The notes under the pieces were generated by a model. It saw only the letters and a program-made list of their open reading frames with translations, ran no database searches and was not told the DNA's origin. The position numbers and the translations under genes were made by a program. 11,536 bases of DNA from an uncultured Actinomycetes bacterium (GTDB lineage: Bacteria; Actinomycetota; Actinomycetes; Nanopelagicales; Nanopelagicaceae): the NCBI GenBank assembly GCA_903844585.1, contig CAIMUD010000208.1:1-11536 (forward strand), written 5' to 3'. Positions 1 through 7,243 of this stretch are shown in pieces (the first letter of the stretch is position 1; each line of letters begins with the position of its first letter).

Positions 1-1136
1 AAGTTTCCGCCGATGGTGTCACCTTTTTTAAATCCAGCATCAACTCGAACACCTGGCCCTGTAGGTAAATTCCATTCAGTAATTCGCCCTGGCGCAGGTA
101 AGAATGAACGGCCGGGATCCTCACCATTAATACGGAACTCAAGTGAGTGTCCGCGGATAACTGGATCATCGAATCCAAGTGCTTCACCCATTGCGATTCG
201 GAATTGCTCGCGTACTAGATCGATCCCTGTAATTTCTTCGCTCACTGGGTGTTCTACCTGTAGACGTGTATTTACTTCGAGAAAAGAAATAGTTCCATCG
301 TTGCCGACTAAAAACTCGCATGTTCCAGCTCCGATGTAGCCGGCTTCCTTCATTATGGCTTTACTTGAACGGTATAGCTCTTCATTTTGTTCTGGAGTTA
401 AGAATGGTGCAGGAGCCTCTTCAACGAGTTTTTGATGGCGGCGCTGTAATGAACAGTCACGAGTGCTCACAACGACAGCGTGACCGTGCTTATCAACTAA
501 TACTTGAGTTTCAACGTGGCGAGGCTTATCTAAATAGCGTTCTACAAAACATTCACCACGACCAAAGCCGGCTATTGCTTCTCGAACAGCTGATGCAAAA
601 AGTTCTGGGATTTCTTCAAGAGTGTATGCAACTTTTAGTCCACGTCCTCCTCCGCCAAAGGCAGCCTTAATTGCAACAGGAAGGCCGTGCTCTTTTGCGA
701 ATGCCACAACTTCTTCGTGGCCATTTACGGGATCTTTTGTTCCTGCAACAAGAGGAGCGCCAGCTTTTGCTGCAATCCTTCTTGCAGAGACTTTGTCGCC
801 GAGTGCGCTAATTGCCGAAGGTGGAGGTCCGATCCAAATTAGCCCTGCATCAATTACTGCTTGTGCAAAATCTGCGCGCTCTGAAAGAAATCCATATCCC
901 GGGTGCACTGCATCAGCGCCAGACTCTTTTGCTACTGCGATCAACTTTGAAATATCAAGATAAGTTTCTGAAGCAGTTAACCCATGCAATGAATATGCAT
1001 AGTCGGCGCTCTGAGTGTGGATGGCATCGCGATCTTCATCAGAGTAAACAGCAACGCTCTCGATTCCATAGTCTTTACATGCGCGGATAACACGTACGGC
1101 AATTTCTCCACGGTTTGCAATCAGTACACGTTTCAT
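1..1136 (-). CDS. accA: Acetyl-/propionyl-CoA carboxylase alpha chain, biotin carboxylase part (3' end beyond window)
   Basis: Partial gene: 378 codons are visible, starting at ATG 1136 and running off the left edge. The protein begins [20 protein letters not shown], the classic biotin carboxylase N-terminus. The ATP-grasp glycine loop [10 protein letters not shown] lies at residues 161-170 and the catalytic [14 protein letters not shown] at 287-300; GEDP at 338-341 belongs to the C-terminal biotin carboxylase domain. By family knowledge, actinobacterial alpha chains are near 590 residues and end in a biotin carrier domain, which would lie outside the window. The enzyme carboxylates its biotin using ATP and bicarbonate, and the carboxyltransferase encoded upstream (pccB) uses the product. 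The start codon overlaps the maf stop (ATGA) and is preceded by AAGGAG, so this is an operon-internal, SD-led gene. Whether the complex prefers acetyl- or propionyl-CoA is not decided by this subunit. Confidence 0.96.
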   Translation of the reverse strand, partial: MKRVLIANRGEIAVRVIRACKDYGIESVAVYSDEDRDAIHTQSADYAYSLHGLTASETYLDISKLIAVAKESGADAVHPGYGFLSERADFAQAVIDAGLIWIGPPPSAISALGDKVSARRIAAKAGAPLVAGTKDPVNGHEEVVAFAKEHGLPVAIKAAFGGGGRGLKVAYTLEEIPELFASAVREAIAGFGRGECFVERYLDKPRHVETQVLVDKHGHAVVVSTRDCSLQRRHQKLVEEAPAPFLTPEQNEELYRSSKAIMKEAGYIGAGTCEFLVGNDGTISFLEVNTRLQVEHPVSEEITGIDLVREQFRIAMGEALGFDDPVIRGHSLEFRINGEDPGRSFLPAPGRITEWNLPTGPGVRVDAGFKKGDTIGGN

Positions 1137-1735
1137 CGCATCTCCTTTACTTGCGGCCAAGAATAACCAAGTTGAACCATTGCGCTACGAAGAAATGGCA
1201 TCGAAATACCAACGACATTTGTGTAGTCACCTTCGATGACTGGAATGAAAGGTGAACCAAATCCATCAAGCGTAAATCCACCAGCGACTTGAAGAGGCTC
1301 GCCAGATGCAACGTAGTCATCGATTTCGCTATCTGACATCTTTGAAAATACAACCTTTGTCGTCACCCGATCGGCAATTTCTTTACCGCTCGTTGTGTCG
1401 ATTACGCAATGACCTGTATGTAAAAGACCTGCGCGACCACTAATTTTCCTTGCTCGTTCAACCGCAATCTCTGGTGTGCCTGGTTTTCCAAAAGAGACTC
1501 CATCAACATCAAAAGTCGAATCGCAACCAATAACAATTGCTGGGTAATCAATTTTATCCAAAACTGTGTGAGCTTTGGTGATTGCCAGTGCGATGACTAA
1601 ATCTTCCGGAGACATTTGGTTAAAGAAATCAGTTTCCTCGTCAACGTTACTCACCATTACTTTTGGTGAGAGGCCAGCACCTTCAAGCAAGCGAAGACGC
1701 GAAGTTGATTGAGAAGCTAAAACTATTGTCGGCAT
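1133..1735 (-). CDS. maf: Maf family nucleoside triphosphate pyrophosphatase
   Basis: A 200-residue protein, the usual length for Maf. The start is ATG 1735 because [21 protein letters not shown] matches the Maf N-terminus exactly; an in-frame extension to 1804 would run well into accE and adds no family sequence. Motifs: ASQSTSR at 7-13 (phosphate-binding S..R), VDEE at 31-34, CDSTFDVDG at 71-79 (catalytic Asp), GKPG at 83-86, [10 protein letters not shown] at 100-109 and [10 protein letters not shown] at 151-160. The latter forms are typical of actinobacterial Maf. The family hydrolyses non-canonical or selected NTPs to NMP and pyrophosphate, and some members affect septum formation. The gene starts one base after the accE stop and its TGA overlaps the accA ATG. 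I recall the same position inside the carboxylase operon in Mycobacterium. Exact nucleotide preference cannot be read from the sequence. Confidence 0.94.
   Translation of the reverse strand: MPTIVLASQSTSRLRLLEGAGLSPKVMVSNVDEETDFFNQMSPEDLVIALAITKAHTVLDKIDYPAIVIGCDSTFDVDGVSFGKPGTPEIAVERARKISGRAGLLHTGHCVIDTTSGKEIADRVTTKVVFSKMSDSEIDDYVASGEPLQVAGGFTLDGFGSPFIPVIEGDYTNVVGISMPFLRSAMVQLGYSWPQVKEMR
1142..1147 (-). promoter_or_regulatory. Shine-Dalgarno of accA
   Basis: The minus strand reads AAGGAG, then GATGCG-type spacing to the ATG at 1136. The site lies inside the last codons of maf. A strong SD here contrasts with the absence of one upstream of the operon-head gene pccB. Confidence 0.75.
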
Positions 1736-1736
1736 G

Positions 1737-1919
1737 TTAATTACTCTTACGTGCGCCAAAGTTAATTTGAGTCGGAAGTGGCTGCCGAAGCTGTGGCGCG
1801 CCAAAAATGCTTCTCTTGATTACTGGAGCAAGTGCCTGGACTTTGTGGCGAGCCATTGCCACTTTGAGAGCGAGGAGTTCTTCTTCTGTGGGGTTTCCTG
1901 AAGTTACTTCGAATTCCAT
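1737..1919 (-). CDS. accE: Acyl-CoA carboxylase epsilon subunit (AccE/PccE-like)
   Basis: A 60-residue protein between the beta subunit and maf. The N-terminal EFEVTSGNPTEEELLALKVA (residues 2-21) fits the family core of a short strand, GNPT, then an EE-L-AL helix. The C-terminal part LRQPLPTQINFGARKS resembles the family's LR-PLP...W..S tail, with Phe in place of the usual Trp. In Streptomyces and Mycobacterium such small subunits bind and stimulate the carboxyltransferase core. The ATG at 1919 overlaps the pccB stop by one base (TAATG), so translation is probably coupled by re-initiation; no strong SD is visible. Identification rests on the short motif plus context, which together are convincing. 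Confidence 0.88.
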   Translation of the reverse strand: MEFEVTSGNPTEEELLALKVAMARHKVQALAPVIKRSIFGAPQLRQPLPTQINFGARKSN

Positions 1920-3490
1920 TAGAGCGGAATATTTCCGTGCTTGCGAGCAGGCAATATGTCACGTTTGGTCTTTAGCGTTCTAAAGGCCTTCGTAATATAT
2001 GCACGAGATTGATGCGGTTCGATAACAGTATCGATTGTTCCGCGCTCTGCGGCGGCATATGGATTTGAAAAAGTTTCGGAGTAATCGTTGATGAGTTCTG
2101 TGCGAACCTTCTCAGGATTTTTCGCCTCGGCAAGTTCTTTCCTGTACAGAATATTTACCGCACCCTGGGCGCCCATTACCGCAATTTCAGCGCTTGGCCA
2201 TGCAAAGTTGATATCGCTACCAAGATATTTAGATCCCATCACGATAAAAGCTCCACCATAAGCTTTACGTGTAATCAAAGTTACGAGTGGAACAGATGCT
2301 TCTGCATATGCGTAAAGCAACTTTGCTCCGCGGCGAATAATTCCATTCCATTCTTGTTCGGTACCAGGCAAGAAGCCAGGAACATCTACGAGGGTAAGAA
2401 TTGGGATATTGAAAGCATCACAGAAGCGCAAGAAGCGAGCCGCCTTCTCGCTTGAATTGATATCAAGTGTTCCAGCTAACTGAGATGGTTGATTGGCAAT
2501 AATTCCAACCGACTCACCTTCGATACGCGCAAAACCAACAACAATATTCGGCGCATAAAGAGCATGAATCTCAAGGAATTCACCTTCATCAACAAGTGTT
2601 TGAATCAAAACCTTCATATCGTAAGGCTGATTTGGACTATCTGGAATTAAAGTATTTAGCGCAACATCTGCCTGAGATTCTTCAAGTGTTTGAGTTGGTG
2701 GCAAATGTGGAGCGCCATCCATATTGTTTGAAGGCAGATATGAAAGTAACGCTTTTACATAATCAATCGCATCTGCTTCGCTATCTGCTAGGTAGTGAGC
2801 GTTACCTGATCGAGTGTTGTGCGTTAAACCGCCGCCAAGTTCTTCCATTCCTACATCTTCACCTGTCACAGTCTTGATGACATCTGGACCAGTAATAAAC
2901 ATATGTGAAGTTTCTTTCACCATTACTGTGAAATCTGTAAGGGCGGGTGAATAAGCAGAACCACCCGCACATGGACCAAGGATTAGAGAAATCTGTGGAA
3001 TTACCCCAGATGATCGAGTGTTAAGCCTAAAGATTTTTCCAAAACCATTGAGTGATGCAACGCCTTCTTGAATTCTTGCTCCACCGGAGTCATTAATTCC
3101 AATTAGTGGGATTCCACTCTTAAGAGCAAACTCTGCAATCTTCACAATTTTTTCTGCATGAACTTCACCGAGACTTCCACCCATAATTGTGAAGTCCTGG
3201 GAATACAAAGCGATTGGACGTCCATCGACAGTTGCCGTTCCAATTACGACGCCATCACCGTAGGGACGATTTTTCTCCATACCGAACTGCGTAGAACGGT
3301 GGCGTGCAAACTCATCAATTTCAGTAAAGGAATCAGCATCAACTAGAAGCTCTATGCGCTCACGTGCTGTAAGTTTCCCTTTTGCATGTTGCTTTTCAAC
3401 TGCTCTTGCAGAGCCAGCATGAATGGCTTCTTCAACACGTTCGCGTAAATCTTCGATTTTTCCTGAAGTTGTATGCAGATCTGGGCTCAT
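1919..3490 (-). CDS. pccB: Acyl-CoA carboxylase carboxyltransferase (beta) subunit, PccB/AccD5-like
   Basis: A 523-residue protein of the usual length for this family. It has two crotonase-like halves. The first carries [11 protein letters not shown] at 133-143 and [13 protein letters not shown] at 172-184; the second carries [13 protein letters not shown] at 368-380, [13 protein letters not shown] at 408-420 and [14 protein letters not shown] at 437-450. The glycine-rich loops form the oxyanion holes for the acyl-CoA carbonyl and biotin. It transfers CO2 from biotin to acyl-CoA, giving malonyl- or methylmalonyl-CoA. Residue 416, in GGAFIVMG, is Ile; by recall, this position separates propionyl-restricted (Asp) from acetyl-accepting (Ile) enzymes in Streptomyces. 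It heads the minus-strand operon. ATG 3490 has no proper SD, and a TACCGT -10 sits exactly six bases upstream, suggesting a leaderless mRNA. Confidence 0.97.
   Translation of the reverse strand: MSPDLHTTSGKIEDLRERVEEAIHAGSARAVEKQHAKGKLTARERIELLVDADSFTEIDEFARHRSTQFGMEKNRPYGDGVVIGTATVDGRPIALYSQDFTIMGGSLGEVHAEKIVKIAEFALKSGIPLIGINDSGGARIQEGVASLNGFGKIFRLNTRSSGVIPQISLILGPCAGGSAYSPALTDFTVMVKETSHMFITGPDVIKTVTGEDVGMEELGGGLTHNTRSGNAHYLADSEADAIDYVKALLSYLPSNNMDGAPHLPPTQTLEESQADVALNTLIPDSPNQPYDMKVLIQTLVDEGEFLEIHALYAPNIVVGFARIEGESVGIIANQPSQLAGTLDINSSEKAARFLRFCDAFNIPILTLVDVPGFLPGTEQEWNGIIRRGAKLLYAYAEASVPLVTLITRKAYGGAFIVMGSKYLGSDINFAWPSAEIAVMGAQGAVNILYRKELAEAKNPEKVRTELINDYSETFSNPYAAAERGTIDTVIEPHQSRAYITKAFRTLKTKRDILPARKHGNIPL
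1925..1937. repeat. Short perfect inverted repeat at the pccB/accE junction
   Basis: CGGAA-TAT-TTCCG: two perfect 5-base arms with a 3-base loop, in the last codons of pccB and just upstream of the accE ATG. In the mRNA it could form a small hairpin at the ribosome hand-over point. At 5 base pairs it could also be chance. Confidence 0.35.
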
Positions 3491-3495
3491 GGCCT

Positions 3496-3501
3496 TACGG
3501 T
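3496..3501 (+). promoter_or_regulatory. Predicted -10 element of birA-purK-purE (leaderless)
   Basis: The plus strand reads TACGGT, fitting TANNNT, with seven bases to the GTG at 3509. It overlaps the divergent pccB -10 so that the seven bases TACGGTA serve both directions. No convincing -35 is seen. Confidence 0.45.
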
Positions 3502-3502
3502 A
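3497..3502 (-). promoter_or_regulatory. Predicted -10 element of the pccB operon (leaderless)
   Basis: The minus strand reads TACCGT, fitting TANNNT. Six bases separate it from the pccB ATG at 3490, which would place transcription start on the A of the ATG. It shares five bases with the opposite-strand birA -10. No good -35 is seen; TTGGCG at 3527-3522 is weak and 19 bases away. Confidence 0.5.
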
Positions 3503-3508
3503 CTAGTC

Positions 3509-4291
3509 GTGGGCACAAATGCGCCAAGAGCGCCACTGGATCAAAGCGCAATCGCCGACGAACTTTCGCAGTACTGGCGGGTAAGCGTGGTTGATCTCAC
3601 GACATCTACACAAGATGAAGTTGCAGCAAAAATTTCGAACTCACCAGTAGTAAATATAGAAAATTTTAATGAAGTCGTAGTCGCAGATTTTCAAAGTAAA
3701 GGTCGAGGCAGATTAGATCGAACTTTTGATGCACCAAAGTCATCTGCACTTTTATTTTCATTTAGCCATCAGCCAAAGCGCAGCCAAAATGATTGGGGAT
3801 TTCTACCACTGCTAACAGGAATGTGTGTTGCTCGCGCACTCAATAGCTTTATTTTGGGACAGATCCCCGTAACACTTAAGTGGCCAAATGATTTACTTAT
3901 AGGAGAACTGAAGTTGGGCGGAATAATTGCTGAGGTTCGAGGTAACTCTGTAATCATTGGCGTCGGAATAAATATCGATATGACTTCTCAAGAGTTACCC
4001 GTAGTCAGTGCTACCTCACTTGCAATCGTTGGATCCTCAGATCTAAACCGCAATCGCATTCTTGTAAAAATTCTTAATGAGATTGAACTCGGGCTTAATT
4101 CATGGGGTGCAGGTGAAATATTTGTTGATCGATACCGGGAGGCATCTGCAACTCTTGGTAAACAAGTACGCGTGCATTGCCCCAATGGCGAAGTCATTGA
4201 GTCTAGAGCGATGGATATCGATCCAACCGGCGCGCTAATACTTGAAACCGGAGACCGGATTACAGTCGGAGATGTAATTCATCTAAGATAA
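3509..4291 (+). CDS. birA: Biotin--[acetyl-CoA-carboxylase] ligase (no DNA-binding domain)
   Basis: Activates biotin to biotinyl-AMP and attaches it to the carrier lysine of the carboxylase. Numbered from GTG 3509 (260 residues): STQDEV near 33-38, the biotin/AMP loop SKGRGRLDR at 63-71, KWPNDLLIG at 124-132, KLGGIIAEV at 135-143, GVGINID at 151-157, and a C-terminal SH3-like domain at about 215-260. There is no N-terminal winged helix, so this is a class I ligase that should not repress transcription. An ATG at 3473 is in frame but lies inside the divergent pccB and upstream of the predicted -10, so GTG 3509 is preferred; the first motif-bearing residues (APLDQ...) follow soon after. Divergence from the genes of its own substrate makes functional sense. 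It is followed after four bases by purK. Confidence 0.93.
   Translation: MGTNAPRAPLDQSAIADELSQYWRVSVVDLTTSTQDEVAAKISNSPVVNIENFNEVVVADFQSKGRGRLDRTFDAPKSSALLFSFSHQPKRSQNDWGFLPLLTGMCVARALNSFILGQIPVTLKWPNDLLIGELKLGGIIAEVRGNSVIIGVGINIDMTSQELPVVSATSLAIVGSSDLNRNRILVKILNEIELGLNSWGAGEIFVDRYREASATLGKQVRVHCPNGEVIESRAMDIDPTGALILETGDRITVGDVIHLR
4284..4289 (+). promoter_or_regulatory. Possible internal -10 element for purK
   Basis: TAAGAT in the last codons of birA, six bases before the purK GTG at 4296. It matches the spacing seen at the operon-head genes, but TANNNT is a loose pattern and purK may simply be co-transcribed with birA. Confidence 0.25.
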
Positions 4292-4295
4292 GCCA

Positions 4296-5408
4296 GTGAG
4301 CAAAGCTTTTCCAACCGTAGGAATTATAGGTGCGGGCCAACTTGCGCGTATGAGCGTTGCTCCTGCTTCTGCCCTTGGCGTCAAACTTATTCTCTTTGCC
4401 CAAAACTCAATCGACAGTGGTGCGCAAATTTGTGAGCACGTTATTGGCGATTATAAAAACCTTGAACAACTTAAAGAGTTTGCCAAAAAATGTGATGTGA
4501 TTACTTTTGAGCACGAACTTGTTCCTCTCTCAGTGATAAAAGGGTTAGAAGCTGATGGTGTTTGTGTTTATCCATCATCTGCTTCATTTGAATTTTCGCA
4601 GGATAAATCCGCAATGAGAAAGCGCCTTGCGGGTTTTCCTGCTCCAAAGTCACAGGTCATAATTGATGCATCAGCAGTAACGGAATTTCCAGTTATAGCA
4701 AAGAAAATTTCTGGAGGATATGACGGGCGGGGTGTCTGGAAAGTTGAAGATTCTGAAGCACTCGCTGAGATCTTGAAAACAAACCCAACACTTCTCATAG
4801 AAGAACTGATTGATTTTGATTCCGAAGTTGCTGTAATGGTTGCACGCTCACCTCATGGACAAGCCACATCATGGGCGCCTACACAAACTATCCAAGAAGA
4901 AGGGATCTGCACTTCAACCATAACTCCGGCGCCCGTACTCGGCGATGAAACTTCTGTGCGAGCTCAGGCCCTTGCCCTAGAAATTGCTGAAGAAATCAGC
5001 CTTGTTGGAGTTATGGCTGTAGAAATGTTTGTAAAAGGAGATGATCTCTATATAAATGAGTTAGCGATGCGCGCTCACAATTCAGGCCACTGGACTATTG
5101 AAGGATCAAAGACGAACCAATTTGAGCAACATCTACGTGCAATTCTAGATTTACCACTTGGTGATACATCCCTAATCGGCAAATTTGCAGTTATGGGAAA
5201 TATCTTGGGTTCTGAGAAATCTGATATGTATCGCCCGTATCTTCATTTAATGGCTAGAAACCCTGAGCTTAAATTTCACCAATATATGAAAGAAGTTCGG
5301 CTTGGGCGAAAAATTGGCCATGTAAATATTGTGGGAGAAAATCTTCTAGAATTAACCCAGATAGTCCAACATGCCCGTGACTACATGAGCGGAGAAATCG
5401 ATGAGTGA
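4296..5408 (+). CDS. purK: N5-carboxyaminoimidazole ribonucleotide synthase, ATPase subunit
   Basis: A 370-residue ATP-grasp enzyme that converts AIR, ATP and bicarbonate to N5-CAIR in purine synthesis. Visible motifs: [11 protein letters not shown] at 9-19 in the N-terminal Rossmann-like domain; FEHE at 71-74; the ATP-binding loop [11 protein letters not shown] at 136-146; the metal/ATP site [14 protein letters not shown] at 254-267; [15 protein letters not shown] at 275-289; and LGRKIGHVN at 336-344. AHNSGH replaces the more common PHNSGH, a mild change next to the active-site Asn. The start is GTG 4296, four bases after the birA stop and directly before the conserved TVGIIGAGQ; no strong SD is seen. 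The end overlaps purE by eight bases, which fits coupled expression of the two consecutive enzymes. Confidence 0.96.
   Translation: MSKAFPTVGIIGAGQLARMSVAPASALGVKLILFAQNSIDSGAQICEHVIGDYKNLEQLKEFAKKCDVITFEHELVPLSVIKGLEADGVCVYPSSASFEFSQDKSAMRKRLAGFPAPKSQVIIDASAVTEFPVIAKKISGGYDGRGVWKVEDSEALAEILKTNPTLLIEELIDFDSEVAVMVARSPHGQATSWAPTQTIQEEGICTSTITPAPVLGDETSVRAQALALEIAEEISLVGVMAVEMFVKGDDLYINELAMRAHNSGHWTIEGSKTNQFEQHLRAILDLPLGDTSLIGKFAVMGNILGSEKSDMYRPYLHLMARNPELKFHQYMKEVRLGRKIGHVNIVGENLLELTQIVQHARDYMSGEIDE
5391..5394 (+). promoter_or_regulatory. Shine-Dalgarno of purE
   Basis: GGAG followed by six bases and then the ATG at 5401, within the 3' end of purK. It supports ATG 5401 as the purE start. Confidence 0.65.
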
Positions 5409-5907
5409 TGTTGCAATCATCATGGGATCAGATTCTGATTGGCCGGTTATGGAAGAAGCTGCGAAAGTTCTAGATTCGCTTTCGATTTCATATACTGCAG
5501 AAGTAGTTTCTGCACACAGAATGCCACTTGAAATGGTTGATTTCGCTCAAAAAGCAAAAGCGAATGGAATTAAAGTAATTATTGCCGGAGCAGGCGGGGC
5601 TGCACATTTACCTGGGATGGTTGCCTCTCTTACCCCACTTCCAGTTATTGGAGTTCCGGTAGCACTTAAGAATTTGGATGGAATGGATTCACTTCTATCA
5701 ATCGTGCAGATGCCTGCGGGCATCCCTGTCGCCACTGTTGGCGTTGGCAACGCAAAGAATGCAGGCTTACTTGCTGCACGGATTCTTGGTGTCAGTGATG
5801 AAAAGATTTCAGAGAAAGTTACTGAGGGACTTAAGGAAATTAACGCGGAGGCCAAAGCAAAAGGTGCAAACCTTACTGCTCGCAGGAATCAGAAAACTGG
5901 CTTTTAG
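5401..5907 (+). CDS. purE: N5-carboxyaminoimidazole ribonucleotide mutase
   Basis: A 168-residue class I PurE that rearranges N5-CAIR, made by the PurK encoded just upstream, to CAIR. Motifs: MGSDSDW at 8-14 (substrate phosphate and carboxylate loop), SAHR at 37-40 (catalytic His), [11 protein letters not shown] at 63-73, [11 protein letters not shown] at 103-113 and [14 protein letters not shown] at 116-129. The presence of PurK and the GGAAHLPG form both indicate class I mutase rather than the class II AIR carboxylase. The C-terminal 25 residues are a charged, Ala/Lys-rich tail without a known role. It ends three bases before the convergent ugd stop, leaving no room for a separate terminator between them. 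Confidence 0.97.
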   Translation: MSDVAIIMGSDSDWPVMEEAAKVLDSLSISYTAEVVSAHRMPLEMVDFAQKAKANGIKVIIAGAGGAAHLPGMVASLTPLPVIGVPVALKNLDGMDSLLSIVQMPAGIPVATVGVGNAKNAGLLAARILGVSDEKISEKVTEGLKEINAEAKAKGANLTARRNQKTGF

Positions 5908-5910
5908 CTT

Positions 5911-7221
5911 TTAATCAGTACGGCCAAGTGCATGCACTCGCCATCCAGCGCTGCGCCACTTCGCACGATCGAGAGCATTTCTGCCATCAATGAGAAACTT
6001 TGATTTCACAAGTTGCCCGATTACCGCTGGATCTAAATCGCGGTATTCCTTCCACTCAGTTAAATGCAAAATTGCATCTGCACCCTTTACGCAGTCTGCA
6101 ACCTTTTCTGCATAATCAAGATTTGGAAACCTCTTCCGTGCAGGTTCGATGCCCTTTGGATCGTGTACAACAACATTTGCACCAGCTGCTTGTAGTTGCG
6201 CTGCAATATCAAGAGCGGGGGAGTCACGCACATCATCACTATCTGGTTTAAATGTCGCACCAAGAACAGCAATTTTATATTGAGTAAGGTCATCAGAAAG
6301 ATCTGCTCGAACAACGTCAATAACTCTTTGGCGTGCGCGTAAATTAATTGCATCTATTTCGCGCAAGAATTCAAGTGCCTGATCCGCGCCCAGTTCTTGA
6401 GCGCGTGCCATAAATGCGCGAATATCTTTAGGTAAACACCCTCCGCCAAAACCAATTCCAGCCTGAAGGAATCGGTTACCAATTCGAGGGTCGTAACCAA
6501 TTGCCTTCGCGAGCACAGTAACGTCACCACCTGCGGCTTCACAGACCTCAGCCATTGCATTGATAAATGAAATTTTTGTTGCAAGGAATGAATTTGCTGC
6601 AACTTTCACAATTTCTGCAGTTGGAAGGTCGGCACGAATCCATGGGGTGCCAAGATCAATTACTGGCTTATAAACTTCTTTCAATATTTCTTCAGCTCGA
6701 TCATTTGCAACGCCAACCACCAATCGATTTGGAGTGAGCGTATCTTCGACTGCAAATCCTTCTCGCAGGAACTCTGGGTTCCATGCAAGGTCAGCTTGTG
6801 GGGCTGATATTGCAAGTTGGTCGCGAAGGCTTTGTGCTGTTCCAACCGGAACCGTTGATTTGCCGACTACAAGCGCTCCATCTTTTAGGTACGGTGCGAT
6901 TGCTGCAACAGAACTCTTTACGTAAGTAAGGTCTGCCGCAAGCCCATCCTTACTCTGTGGTGTGCCAACGCAAATGAAGTGAACATCTGCATCTGCAACT
7001 GCTGAGAAATCAGTAGTAAAAGTTAAGCGACCTGTTTTTACCTCTTGGGCAAGAAGTGTGTCCAGTCCCGGCTCGTAGAAAGGAAGCTCGCCTTTAGAAA
7101 GTAAATCAACTTTGCTCTGATCAGTATCAATTCCTATAACTTCAAAACCAAGTGAAGACATACATGCGGCATGTGTTGCACCGAGGTAACCGCAGCCAAT
7201 TACTGAGAGCTTTTTCGACAT
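5911..7221 (-). CDS. ugd: UDP-glucose 6-dehydrogenase
   Basis: A 436-residue enzyme oxidising UDP-glucose to UDP-glucuronate with two NAD+. The Rossmann motif VIGCGYLG is at about 7-14, the second NAD contact region CVGTPQSKDG at 84-93, STVPVGTA at 122-129, NPEFLREG at 148-155, KVAANSFLATKISFINA at 206-222, and the catalytic cysteine Cys262 in FGGGCLPKD. The C-terminal UDP-binding domain contains GATFKPDSDDVRDSP (about 321-335) and the closing IDGRNALD. ATG 7221 is chosen because MSKKLSVIGCGYLG begins at the Rossmann strand; an in-frame ATG at 7272 would extend into the LCP gene. TAGACT lies seven bases upstream in the 22-base gap, so it may have its own leaderless promoter. The product feeds acidic polysaccharides and, through decarboxylases, UDP-pentoses. 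Confidence 0.95.
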   Translation of the reverse strand: MSKKLSVIGCGYLGATHAACMSSLGFEVIGIDTDQSKVDLLSKGELPFYEPGLDTLLAQEVKTGRLTFTTDFSAVADADVHFICVGTPQSKDGLAADLTYVKSSVAAIAPYLKDGALVVGKSTVPVGTAQSLRDQLAISAPQADLAWNPEFLREGFAVEDTLTPNRLVVGVANDRAEEILKEVYKPVIDLGTPWIRADLPTAEIVKVAANSFLATKISFINAMAEVCEAAGGDVTVLAKAIGYDPRIGNRFLQAGIGFGGGCLPKDIRAFMARAQELGADQALEFLREIDAINLRARQRVIDVVRADLSDDLTQYKIAVLGATFKPDSDDVRDSPALDIAAQLQAAGANVVVHDPKGIEPARKRFPNLDYAEKVADCVKGADAILHLTEWKEYRDLDPAVIGQLVKSKFLIDGRNALDRAKWRSAGWRVHALGRTD

Positions 7222-7228
7222 GAGAGGC

Positions 7229-7234
7229 AGTCTA
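7229..7234 (-). promoter_or_regulatory. Predicted -10 element of ugd
   Basis: The minus strand reads TAGACT, seven bases upstream of the ATG at 7221, in the 22-base gap after the LCP stop codon. No SD precedes the ATG, consistent with a leaderless start. No -35 was recognised. Confidence 0.45.
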
Positions 7235-7243
7235 TGCCAGGTG

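Noticed and set aside
13..1090. Plus-strand open frames opposite accA.
   Set aside because: They lie antisense to a clear biotin carboxylase, have no recognisable domain or start signal, and look like codon-bias shadows.
1736..1804. Longer maf start extending into accE.
   Set aside because: The Maf family begins at [10 protein letters not shown]; the extension would duplicate use of accE coding sequence and has no family similarity.
3469..3474. TTGTAT as a -35 for birA.
   Set aside because: The spacing to the -10 would be 21 bases, too long, and it matches the consensus weakly.
5927..5938. Perfect 12-base palindrome AGTGCATGCACT near the 3' end of ugd.
   Set aside because: It encodes ordinary residues (VHAL region), has no loop suited to a terminator and no second copy that I noticed; chance is a sufficient explanation.
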